Shown: in pieces, positions 1-10,150 of the stretch | Numbering within the stretch: the first letter of the stretch is position 1 | Layout of the letters: each line of letters begins with the position of its first letter | Source: Palaemon carinicauda | Lineage: Eukaryota > Arthropoda > Malacostraca > Decapoda > Palaemonidae | Direction of reading: 5' to 3' | DNA length: 64,000 nucleotides | Assembly (NCBI RefSeq): GCF_036898095.1 | Contig: NC_090746.1 | Coordinates: 50,096,096 to 50,160,095 of the forward strand | Program-made: the position numbers and the translations under genes | Notes under the pieces: model-generated | The model's database searches: none | Seen by the model: the letters and a program-made list of their open reading frames with translations, nothing else | Told to the model about the DNA's origin: nothing

Positions 1-234
1 GTGTCTGCCAACGAGAAATAAGGAACAAAGGGAAAACCCACTTACATCATCGTTCAGTAGAATTGACGACAGCTCGTAACAGAGCGAGCACAAATCCGGG
101 AACCAGACCGGGTATTGGGCCTGTCCCGGCTCCTGGATAAAGGGAATGGAGCAGTGTGCATGAGACCGGCAGAGGTCATGCCCAACGGGGTCGTTGAACG
201 AGGCAGGGCATCCTTCAGCAGTACAACGGGCCTT
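1..234 (-). CDS. Gag-like Cys/His-rich segment of element H, partial
   Basis: Seventy-eight codons are open on the minus strand from 234 to the window edge. The translation has an ordered set of metal-ligand candidates: C-x4-C, then H-x2-C-x2-H-x2-C, then after a Trp-Phe-Pro-Asp stretch a C-x2-C. This resembles, in style only, the N-terminal Cys/His cluster of the DIRS Gag proteins in A, D, E, F and G. It is preceded by a pyrimidine-rich tract ending in CAG at 237-235. A GTAAGT sequence, a possible donor, follows around 46-41, so the piece could be an exon of about 190 bp, although the frame also stays open through it. No start Met is visible, so the start given is the acceptor-like junction. 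Function is inferred from context. Confidence 0.45.
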
Positions 235-2172
235 CTGTAAAAGAAAGGAGACATGAGTCTGGTGTTTCTTGAAACTCTGATAAGGGGATAAAAAACCTAT
301 TATTCTAGAGTTCCGGCACTCACTGAATTCCCTAAGCACCAATATTGCATTGACCTAACAACAGAATATTACTTTTAAGTTGATACCGCCCCATACCATT
401 GTTGGCACTTTAATATTCAATTGTTTGTATATTTGTAATGCACCTAATGTCTGTTAATGACATAAGGATAAATAACTTAAAGCAATCCGCCGACCTCCAA
501 GGGTCGGGGAAGCAGTGACATGCCCTTAGAATAAATATAAACACCAGCCTTAGCTAAAGGCAAGGCAAATATAAGTGTGAAGTGTATGGGCGACCTCCGG
601 TGAAGCCGGAGCGTAATGAGATGTCCTGAATAAAGCAGCCTTAGCTAAAGGCAAGGCAAATATAAGTGTGAAGTGTATGGGCGACCTCCGGTGACGCCGG
701 AGGATAATGAGATGCCCTGAATAATTCAATTGTGGCTAATAATTCAATTGTGAAAGATAAAAAGCTAAGCCGCAGCTAAAGGCTAAAGCTTAGATCATAG
801 CAAAGCGTATTTACAATCTCCGGTGAGGCCGAGGGAGAAGAAAGGTCCTGAATAATTATTGTGAATAAAAACACAGTTGTAATAACAAAGGCTATTGTGG
901 ATATGGCCGTGGCCTGAGACCGGAGTAAGGGCCACCGGAGGGTCGTATCTAAACAATATGAAGCCCGTCCCATGTAGTAAACAATTTAAAAAATATAACA
1001 ATAGAACGAAAGTCATTGAGAATCCCTCATGGCGGAGTAGAACTCAAGGCGGAGTGGAAAACGTTCATAACTACTACTCCCGAGCCGTAACGGGGAGAGG
1101 ACGAAACACGGACCAAAATAACGCTAACAATTGAAAAGTCACGAAAAATAAATAACTCGTAAGTTATCATCCACCCAGAGGGGGAGAGGTGAGGGAGGGA
1201 GAACCCGTTGAACGCACAAAACGTCAAACGGGAAATCCGCTCACCCACCGGAGCTAAGAAAGAAAACGAGAGAAATGGGTAACTCGTGACTGCGAACAGA
1301 AAACGGGGACCCCAAGCTCTCGCTCTCTTGGACACAAAATCAGGACTACAAATCACACAACACTATTATAAACGTATAAAATAAAAATGTACATCCATAG
1401 AAAACTACGATCGAAGAATAGCATCTGCTAAAACTTAGAATAAATAGCACAGTCGAGTGACGAACGCCTCGGAGGGGCGGGTACTAAACAAATACAAAGC
1501 TAGATCGCTATCTCGTTCGTAGGCTGGACTTGCTAGCAAAAAGTACCATGAGCATAAATACACAAAAAAATAATAACGGTTCTAAAGGCATAAGGCCAGG
1601 GACTTAACCAAGAACCTAAGTGACAGAGTACTAAACGGGCAGACAAAGATGAATTCCCAAACAAGCGAACAAACAATGGCCGCCATGAAGGGCCAGACGG
1701 GAATAATAAAACAGACTATACTGGATATAAAACAAAAGCCCGGTACAATAAAAAGCTGTCAAAACAAACTATGGTACTTAACATTGGAATGTGTGAAGAT
1801 GGAGCTTCGGACATGACAAAATAAATCCACGATTGATAAAAAAGACCGAGAGTACCACAAAAAAATTCAACACTTTAGAGTCCAAAAAGAAGGATGTTGT
1901 TCAGATGGCGCTCGCGTCGTGGCGTGGGTGGTGTGGCGCTGGGGGTTGGCTAGGGCCTTTGTATCGGCCCATCCCTTTGACGAAGGAATTAACTAAATGG
2001 AAGACAACCTGTGAATAGTGGATTTCACGCGCCTTTGCTTTATACACGACACCCAAAAGGTGCTCGCGCGTGGGTTGTAACCTCAGCATTCCATGCTTTT
2101 ATCTTTCTCTGGTATAATTGGAAGGTTTTATCAGAAAAGATATATAAGGAGGACTCTTTTCACCGGCCGCCA
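235..2172 (-). other. Leader of element H, non-coding
   Basis: I see no convincing coding sequence over this stretch. It holds CTCCGGTGA-type palindromic motifs that recur around 480-900, a 91-bp tandem duplication, and AT-rich spacers. All short open frames here are unsupported. Confidence 0.45.
545..726. repeat. 91-bp tandem duplication
   Basis: Two near-identical 91-bp units start at 545 and 636, each beginning CAGCCTTAGCTAAAGG and containing GGCGACCTCCGGTGA. Diverged partial copies of the same motifs occur at about 480-545 and 760-850, so this was a longer array. Confidence 0.8.
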
Positions 2173-2607
2173 CAGGTCGACCCAGAAATGATATCCTGTC
2201 TTCTAAGAATTTTTATTTCTTTTGGAAAAAAGATATGAATACAGCATACAGTATGTGGTTTAAACTTAGACTCTGTCTTTATAATTTTTAACTTATAAAT
2301 TTATTAGAACAGGTGTTTGTTAACAAAGAATGAAATTAATTGTAAAGAGTATGAAATGTATAGTACAGTACTGTACTGTCATACATTAAATATAGCCTTA
2401 AAAAATTTAAATTACACACACACATTTTATTCTATAGGTAGCTAAATAATACCAAATGATTGCAAAACATAAGTAAAGTAGGTTTATGTTAATGGATATA
2501 ATCACTACCATTATTATTACTTATTTATTGCATGGTAAAAATACTTTCAAGATTGTTATTTTTGGAGTAAAACTTGTGTCCTCACAGTCACGCATTTTAT
2601 TTTTCAG
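2173..2607 (+). other. TAF2 intron sequence, AT-rich
   Basis: AT-rich sequence between element H and the first visible TAF2 exon. It ends in a pyrimidine tract and the CAG acceptor at 2605-2607. I see nothing else in it. Confidence 0.5.
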
Positions 2608-2745
2608 ACCTTTTGAAATCTATGTGGACCCTTTTATGAATGAGATCACTCATTTCTGTTTACCACAACTACTTCCTGTAATGAAAGCCAGTAGCAAATA
2701 TTTGCATGAAGCGTTTGAGTTTTACGAAGAACTTCTCTCCACAAG
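2608..2745 (+). CDS. TAF2: TAF2 exon (first visible), TFIID subunit 2
   Basis: This 138-bp exon sits between a TTTTCAG acceptor (2601-2607) and a GTAAG donor (2746). It encodes a [20 protein letters not shown] segment ending in FYEELLSTR, which I recognise as the TAF2 aminopeptidase-like domain just before the catalytic-core equivalent. TAF2 is a nuclear subunit of TFIID that contacts promoter DNA. The exon ends in phase 2 (AG), and the next exon supplies the final A of an Arg codon. Upstream exons lie outside the window. The identification rests on consistent matches over all five exons to the family as I know it. Confidence 0.9.
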
Positions 2746-2907
2746 GTAAGCCATTTGTTGCATAGCTTATTCAAATTGTTTTAGGTAATGGTGTTCCCTC
2801 TTAGTAACATTTTGGATAGATAAAATTCTGTAAGGTTTCTTCCTTCAGGCCCTTTAAGGGAACCGTTTGCCATCCCATGATTTTTTTTCTAATTATTCAA
2901 AATACAC
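2746..2907 (+). other. TAF2 intron remnant left of element C
   Basis: A short intron piece between the exon donor and the left end of DIRS element C. The intron continues at 36785 and reaches its acceptor at 39718, so about 33.9 kb of its roughly 37 kb is transposon. Confidence 0.7.
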
Positions 2908-3095
2908 ATTTTAAATATGTAACTTCACTGGTAGTTACATATATATAGCTTTAATCTCGCGTTTCGACGCGGCACGACAGAAATTCAAAATTCGTGGCGA
3001 TCGCCGCCATGACAGTAGGTGGTCATACATGAGCGCCATCACACGTAGGCTAACAGAACTATTCCCAACCATCTTCAGAAATTCTGTCATTGATC
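2908..3095 (+). repeat. Left inverted terminal repeat of element C
   Basis: Reverse-complement match to 36590-36784: both contain TGGCGGCGATCGCC-type sequence, CACACGTAGGCTAACAGAAC on one strand and its complement on the other. This is the inverted-repeat end of a DIRS1-type element. Confidence 0.85.
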
Positions 3096-4150
3096 AAATC
3101 AACACCTCGGGAATTCGTTTCGTGGATATTTTACTTTATTCTACAATTTGGTGAAGTACCTTTTGTCTGATTATTATTAATAGCTTTTGCTGCCTTTCAA
3201 CTATCGAAAATATTATATAGGATAGTTTTTTTTGCTGGTCCAACTTGGACAGTTTAATTGAACTTGATTTTCAAGGATAAACAAGTTTTCAAACCCAGTA
3301 ATGGCTCTTCTGTTGTTAAACTTTGGGTGTTGGACTAGAACGGCTTTTGGGCTGCTCTTACTTCCCACACTGTAATTAGCAGGGAGCATGTATGTATTTG
3401 TTTTCGTTCCTTGTTCGTACTTTGAGGAATCAAAGATTTTTTCCACCTACTTTATTATCGAACAACTCTTAAAGTTATAATGGAAGGTAGACATTTTCTA
3501 CATTAAACATTGTGATGTCACTATTTTGTAACGTAACTCTTAACAAGCGGAATGTAATTACCTTGAAGGAATTCAGTTCGCCATCGTGATGACGTCACAA
3601 TCCTATGACGTAATCTACATAGTATGACTTGCATTATGTGATTTATTTTCTTTTCTTGCAAGAAATTTTTTAATATTAGCTTACTAAGCATAAGTATGTT
3701 TATAATGTAGGGAAATATATTATTTTCAAGTATATATTTGTCCTATTAGTATATTTCTCTTAGTCAATTTTCGATTTAGAGTTTTTCTCGAGCGTACAGT
3801 CATTTTACGCTTGTAGTATTTCTAAGTGAGATATCAGATATTAAACGATCGTTTTATTTCACAATACTTGTATCGTTATTTAATATTTCGCTTTTGAGAA
3901 TACTAATATTATTCATATATCCTATTGTATTTTCATTCTGGCCCTTGGCTAAAGAGGATAATCTCTCGAAAAGGGCAGGTCTATTATGATCTAATGTAAA
4001 ATAGTTTAAAAGTGCTAGTGTTCAATGGCACATATAATGACGCAATGCAGTAAATCTACGATACGTAATATTCTTGACAATGGTTTTTTGTTTTCACAAT
4101 TACTTGTATCGTTATTTTATATTTCAATTTGAAAATACTAATATTAATCA
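3096..4150 (+). other. Element C 5' leader, with 236-bp tandem repeat
   Basis: AT-rich leader of C in which I find no convincing coding frame. A unit of about 236 bp starts near 3857 (CAATACTTGTATCG) and repeats from 4093 (CAATTACTTGTATCG). The second unit is interrupted at 4150 by element A and resumes after element B at 24097 (TATTCTATTGTATTTTC). It matches 3917-4040 through to the GTGCTAGTGTTCAATG motif. That continuity shows A and B entered a pre-existing repeat. Confidence 0.7.
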
Positions 4151-4336
4151 TTTGTTCCGTGACCGAAATACAAAACACGCTATTTACATAGGGTATTACT
4201 TTCAGCGTAGCTGAATGACGAGCCATTAGATTTTTAACGAGGGTTAACTACCCTCTCGCTAGTTAGCGAGGGGGTAGAGGAGGGGTAGCTAGCTACCCCT
4301 CCCCCCTCTCACACCGGTGAACTAATTCACTTCACT
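4151..4336 (+). repeat. Left terminal sequence and inverted repeat of A
   Basis: Terminal TTTGTTCCGTGACC followed by sequence from 4189 that is inverted at 16551-16684, sharing GCTCGTCATTCAGCTAC-type blocks. At 4330-4360 a TTTTGGCTC...GACGTGTC block recurs in B, D and G just inside the repeat and may be a promoter element. Confidence 0.85.
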
Positions 4337-4447
4337 TTTGGCTCGGGTGATGATCAGACGTGTCTGTCTCACCCTCGCATTTTTGACAGCCTTAATTTTT
4401 TTGCCTTTTCTTACAGCTTCTGTGTTGGAAGTTGGCCTCTCTCTATC

Positions 4448-7400
4448 ATGCGGAAGTGCCCTGAACTACCCGACCGCCCTTGTGGTATGTTCATGTCGGC
4501 GGTCGAGAGGAACCCTCACACCTTGTGTTCGTACTGCAGAGGTCAACGGTGTGATAGGGATTAAACTTGTTGTGAGTGTAGGGAGTGGTCTACCTCCCAG
4601 TGGGAGAGGTTTTCCCGGCGACGTAAGAAGAAGTCTAGGCGTGACCTTTCTCCTTCAAGGGCTTCCTTGAAGAAGGAGGGTTCCAAAGACTCTTCTTCCT
4701 TTGCCCGAACCTCATCCGAAGCTCCCACTCAATCGGTCTCTCGTGAGAGGCCGTCGAGTGGTAGCGTAAGCCATTCTTTTGTTGACCAACCGTGGGGTTC
4801 TGGAGAGGGAGTTGCCTCCCATAGCGAGGCAGCTCCTCCTCCTCCTCCGGGGGAGGATGTTGATATTGATAACTCAGTTGCTAACAATGATCTTTTGCAG
4901 CCTTGGGCTTCCTTGGGGATTAAGGGCTCGCCTTCCAGGGAAGCCCTGTTTGACCTGATCCAGTTGGGTGCAGCTGTCAAACAGTCGCCGGTAATAGCAG
5001 AGGTAGATCCTCTGTCTATTGTCGACATTGTTGTGGCAGAGGCTTCCGACGGGTCGGGTCAAATCTCTGCTCATGTTGCGGATGTTGCTAAAGGCTCAGT
5101 TCCCCCCTCCGAACATCCTTCGAGGGAGGAGCGGGGTCAAACGGTCTCTCCTGCGGGTGATTCTCTCCCTCGGGGGAGTTCACTGACAGAGACTCCTCTT
5201 CGGAGGACCGACGATGGTGTTGCTGCCCCTCGAGGTCATCTTTGCCGTAAGGCTCGCCCTCCTCTTCACCGTAGAGGCCTTCCTTCTCCTTACAAGGGAG
5301 TTAGGAGGCGCCTCTTCGGTTCATCGCCTTCGACGTCCCCCGCAGAGGATCCTCCTCGACGTGAGCAGACCGTTGCAGCTGCATCGCTAGACCTCTCAGC
5401 AGATCGTTCGCGATCTCCTACGCCTGCCAGACCTGCTAGTCTTCCTTCTCCGTTCCTGGACGCAGATGCGCAGTGGGTGCCAACGCACCCCGTTATCCAA
5501 CGGGCACCGGTCCCTTCGGGGCAAAAGGGCTTATCTCACAATGTGAGTAAGTCTCTTAAGTGCCAGGTTTTACCTGCGCGTCCACGATCTCCTGCGCGCT
5601 CGCGGGCAGTAGCGCACAAGCGCTCTCCTGCTGTAGCTGTGGACCAGACCTCTTTGGACTCAACGCGCCAGCGATCTCCTGTAGCTGAGTCATCTCGCCG
5701 TAGATCTCCTGCTCGCCAGCGCTCACCTGGGCGTCAGCGCTCTCCTGCTCATCAGGATCTCCTGTGCGCCAGCGCTCTCCTGCTCGCCAGCGCACATCTG
5801 CGTGCCCTGTTCCTGCTGCGCGCCTTGCGCACCCACGTTCTCCTGAGCGCCCATGATCGCCTACTCGCCAGCGCACATTTGTGCGACCTGTTCCTGATGC
5901 GCGCCAATGTTCGCCCGCGCGCCCACGATCTCCGGATCTGGGGGCAGGCAAGAAGATTATTCCTTCGCCTCCTCGCCGACGATCTCCTGCGCGCCCTCAG
6001 AACTCGCCCACACGCCAGCCATCGCCTGCGCGCCATCGCGCGCACTCACCTGTGCGCACTTCTAGACTGGAACGAGTCACTGCGCGCCCACGAGAAGTCT
6101 CCTGTGCTTGCCCATGAGCGTTCGCCTTTGCGCGCCACTACACCTTCTGGTCCTGTGCCCCAGCTGATATCTCCTGACCGCGCAACTGCGCGCCAACGAT
6201 CTCCTGCGCACCAGCGATCTCCTGCGCGCAAGTGCTCTCCAACGCGCCCGCGCGCCCATACTACAGATGGCCGAAGGTCTCCTACGCACCCACGCGCTAA
6301 CTCGCCTGTGCGCAGTCGGTCGCCTTCTAGCCCTACGCACCATCGCTCGCCAATGCGCCATCGCTGTCCAACGCGCCATCGCTCCCCTGCGCGCCGTCGT
6401 TCTCCCGGCCGCCAGCGCTCACCCTTGCAACCGCGCGCACCCTCACCTGCGCGCCCGTGCACCCTCACCCACTCGCACCCACGCTTTCATCTCCGCGCGC
6501 ATGTGCGCCAACGTTCACCCGCGCGCGAACCCACGATTTTACCATTGCGCGAGCGCCAGCACGATCTCGACCGCGATTCCCGCCGGGTTTCGCAGCACGG
6601 GCAACCTTGCGAGTCTTCTGGAGAGCATACATCCAGATCATCGTCTTCACGATCTCCACCCCGTAAGCGCAGAACAGCGCACTTGCAGGAGGAGGAAGAA
6701 TCTTCAGAGAGGTTTAGGCAACACTCTTCATCTTCTTTTCAGGCAGGCCCTGTGGTGTCTACTCCTAAGGATCGCCCGATCCCCTTCCCTCCAGCGGGAG
6801 TCGCTGACACTGCGTCTGTCAGCCGTCAGCCTTGGTTTGGGTCCCTGATCAAAGCGGTCGTCCAGGCTGTTAAGCTGGCCCTCGCTGATCTGGGCCTCAA
6901 ACCAATGGCAGCCTCGTCTTCGCTGAAGAGAAGGAGAGGAGTAGACTTCGTGGTGACTTCTCCTAGGGTTAAACTGGCTCCCAAGAAGTCCGTCAGGAAG
7001 GCCCCTTCCCCCTCTCAGACGTTTTCTCCTTCTCCTGTGGACGAAGCCTTTCCGTCCTCAGGAGAATCCAGTGAGGTGAGACATTCTCCCACGGCACCAA
7101 TGGGAGGAACCCCACCTCGAGTAGGAAAATCGTCCCTTGTGGGGGCAGAGAGGAGCCCTCAGACTTCTTTACTCGAGTCCTGTATCCCTCCTAGGAGGGA
7201 GCCCAAGGACTCGAAGACCGTCCCAAAGTCTTCATCCCGGATTCGACCAGAGCCAGCAAGACCCCAGGAGAACGTCCACGTGTCCCCCCAAGTAGAGCAG
7301 CTGGGGATAGGAGACTTTGCTGCCAGTCCACAAGGAGGAGAGCTGCATGAGTCGGAGCATGCCTTCTGGCAGGTCCTGAATCTGATGAGGCAACTCAACA

Positions 7401-8296
7401 GGTTCAAGGATCTTTAGACCGCCCCTCGTGAAGGCAAGGATACGGTCCTGGACCAAGTTTACGACACTCAAAAACCTCCGAAGGCCAGTGCGGCTTTGCC
7501 CTGGTCCCAGGGGGTGAAGAGCGCCGAACTCGCCTCCTTCAGCCGTTCCTCTGCCGGTAACAAACTCCTCCCACCTCCTCGTGTACTACAGAGGAGGTAC
7601 TTTGAGATCATGGGGGAGTCTTGTTTAGCTCTTCCTCTCCACCATTCTGTGGAAGAGCTTACCAGGGGAATTTCTCTGGAGAAACTCTCCGCCCGGCAGG
7701 TGACATTCTCGGCTACAGAAATCTTGAGCCAGGAGAAAGTCGCAAAGTGTGCCATGCAGGCCACTTCGTGGCTGGATGTCTGGCTGGGGTCTCTGGGTAT
7801 CCTGTTGCGATCCGAGGACTTGTCCAAGGAGAGCACCAGGAAGGCCATGGAGACTTTCCTCCTCTCGGGTGCACGCACCATCGAGTTTCTGGCTCACCAA
7901 GTTTCGAACTTTTGGGCAAACTCGATCTTGAAGCGTCGTGATGGGGTGACCGAGAGGTTCCACTTGAAGGTCCCAGCCGTGGATGTGTGCAAGCTCAGAC
8001 ACTCTTCCATCCTTGGAAAGAGCCTGTTTGAGCCCAAGGATGTGGAACGGATAGCTGAGAGGTGGAGGAAATCGAATCACGATTCTCTCCTCCAAAGGGC
8101 TCTTACATCCAGACCCTACAAGCCTCCAGCACCTCAACAACAACAGCCTCGTCAGTCTAGGACATCGAAACCGGCTCCGGCAGCAGAGGCAAAGGTGTCC
8201 AAACAGCATCCCTTTCCGGTCAAAGACAGGAAGGGCGGAAAGTCCTCCAGGGGAGGCAGGAATCCTAGAGGGAGCGGCCGAGGCCGCAAACGCTAG
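4448..8296 (+). pseudogene. Gag of element A, broken
   Basis: This is the structural protein of the element, about 1,282 residues. It starts at ATG 4448, which aligns with D (28436) and G (61841). The N-terminus holds a Cys/His cluster (C, C, H-x2-C-x2-C, C, C-x2-C) followed by a basic RRRKKK stretch. The middle (about 5560-6540) is an Arg-Ser-Pro repeat region. The C-terminal part (7496-8296) is a conserved globular domain ending in a Gly/Arg/Lys-rich tail, a likely nucleic-acid-binding segment. The breaks are TAA at 4562-4564, TAG at 7415-7417 and a frame excursion at about 5755-6095 that leaves and re-enters the RSP frame without a stop. An AG-ending pyrimidine tract lies just upstream. 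Confidence 0.8.
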
Positions 8297-8312
8297 GATT
8301 GGCAATCCCCCT

Positions 8313-8941
8313 GCGTGTCCACCAGTGGGGGGATGCCTGCAAAGTTGCGCGTTCAGGTGGCAGCAACTCGGGGCCGATTCCTGGACGATCTCCGTGATCA
8401 GCCAAGGATATCGCGTCCCGTTCATAACATCTCTACCTCCCCTGACAGCGAATCCAGTGTCGTTGAGCTCCTATGCCATATGATCGGCAAAGGGGCTAGC
8501 CCTTCGGGCAGAAGTCGAGACCATGCTCAAGAAAGATGCTCTCCAAGAGGTCGTCGACGGATCCCCAGGCTTCTTCAGTCGACTTTCTTGTAAAGAAGGC
8601 GTCTGGAGGCTGGAGACCCGTCATCAACCTCTCAAACAAACTTCGTTCAGCATGGAGACAGCAGAGACGGTCAGACTTGCATTGAGAGCGCAAGACTTCA
8701 TGTGCACACTGGATCTGAAAGACGCGTACTTCCAGATCCCAATCCATCCGTCTTCCAGGAAGTATTTGAGATTCAGCCTAGACAACAAGATCTACCAGTT
8801 CAAGGTGCTGTTTCGGTCTCTCCACAGCACCGCAGGTGTTCACCAGAGTGTTCACCCTGATATCTTCGTGGGCACACAGGATCGGCATCCGTCTCCTTCG
8901 CTATCTGGACGACTGGCTGATCCTGGCAGACTCGGAGTCGA
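8313..8941 (+). pseudogene. Pol 5' part of element A (RT fragment)
   Basis: It begins in the +1 frame just after the gag stop, as in B. It carries the RT region leading into the DLKDAYFQIPIHP motif (about 8709-8748). Compared with D it has a 2-nt loss near 8585, about 20 nt lost near 8625 and 2 nt lost near 8810, so the frame is broken three times. The YLDD catalytic motif follows at about 8900. The gene is cut at 8941 by the LTR retrotransposon and resumes at 13666. Confidence 0.75.
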
Positions 8942-9968
8942 TGTGGCGGGATGTTACAAAAACAACCCCCACACCCTTGAATCTTATTTACTTACAATGG
9001 TCTCCACAAAACAAACTTTCCCCTTACGTTATCAGCAGCGGACTCTTGGACAAAAGGACAAAAATCAAAACAAAACATATCCTTAACACTATATTCTTAC
9101 AAACTATAATAAATAAATCAATAACCATCCACAATCAAATTATCAACACTTAAAACTAATCAAAACTTAACACCAAATAATATAATATATAATAACCAAA
9201 AGCACCATTCATATAACCCGCAAAAACCCAAACAGACTTAAAATTACCCCACACACCAAAACCAATATTTGTTTATGTGTGGACGTCGTTGTCCACACAA
9301 GGGCCAACAGTCCTTTTATAGCCCAACCCCACAACTCGGTTGCAACGCCACAATATGGCAACACTGACACTCAGTCAATACAAAATGTTTTAATTGATTT
9401 AGTCCGTGAGCGTAATCATCATCATCATCATCCTCATCGGTATCATCAACATCAACAGCAATCAGAAGTAAATTCGGTCCGGGTCGTCAACAAGTAAATC
9501 AATCTGAGAAGTCCTATCAAGTTCTGTTACAGGCCAAGTCGTCAACAAACAATTTTACATTCAAGAAAACCTCTCCAAAGGAGTTAGCCTCACCAAAGGA
9601 GGAATTACGGCCTGCCAATATGAAAAAGAAAAACACTTATGAACACTCCTAACTAACTGAACTATCGCACTATAATCAAAGATAAATAATAAATTGTTCC
9701 TATCATTCACAATCACGACAAGCAAAGATAAACAAAACTGTACTTACTCAGAAAATAAAAAATCACTTCCTCGCTGGTAAAGAAAAATAATAATTCCAGC
9801 GTTCACACAACTGACTCAGGACGCAGTCAATCAAAAAAAGCATTCGCTCCGAAACATTCACCACTGTCGTAACCTTACTAAAAATGTAAACAAACAATCT
9901 CATTTAAACCAACAGTCTTTCTCACCACAAACGATCGTTAACCTAACTACTTTCGCTCGCTAACACAA

Positions 9969-10061
<93 letters not shown>

Positions 10062-10109
10062 GGATTTGGCAAAAACAAAAAAAAATAAAGCAAAAATAAA
10101 TCCTCCACA
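8942..10109 (-). repeat. 3' LTR (left copy) of the gag-only element
   Basis: 1,168 bp, TG...CA ends, containing one TC microsatellite (9970-10058). Small open frames inside, such as a His-run frame near 9279-9497, are repeat sequence and not genes. Confidence 0.88.
9970..10058. repeat. TC microsatellite in the left LTR
   Basis: An almost uninterrupted TC dinucleotide tract of about 89 bp, present in both LTR copies at the same place. Confidence 0.95.
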
Positions 10110-10123
10110 TTCCTCCCCCCTTA
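10110..10123 (-). promoter_or_regulatory. Polypurine tract of the gag-only element
   Basis: On the minus strand TAAGGGGGGAGGAA abuts the 3' LTR, the expected place for the primer of plus-strand DNA synthesis. Confidence 0.75.
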
Positions 10124-10150
10124 CTTTGCCAAATCCTTCTCACACAACAC

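Larger units (their letters stand above)
1..2172 (-). mobile_element. Minus-strand retroelement H, 5' part (window-truncated)
   Basis: Read on the minus strand, this region starts near 2172 with a TGTGGCGGCCGG-like sequence and a TATA-like TTATATAT stretch. It continues through about 1.9 kb of leader with tandem repeats and reaches a Cys/His-rich coding segment at 234-1 that runs off the window. The layout (leader, polypyrimidine-AG, Cys/His gag start) resembles the 5' ends of the DIRS elements elsewhere here. An LTR element is also possible, because a TG start could be an LTR edge. Neither the 3' end nor pol is in view, so the class stays open. The outer boundary is approximate. Confidence 0.5.

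Noticed and set aside
4338..4670. 110-codon frame before A gag with a signal-peptide-like start
   Set aside because: It lies in another frame over the true Cys/His gag start, which is conserved in D and G.
5556..6468. Arg/Trp-rich frames on the minus strand opposite the RSP region of A gag
   Set aside because: They follow the RSP codons on the other strand (GC-rich repeats are open in many frames), and similar shadows occur in D. No independent support.
9279..9497. Small frame with a His run, repeated at 12428-12646
   Set aside because: It occurs twice only because it lies in both LTRs; no coding signal.
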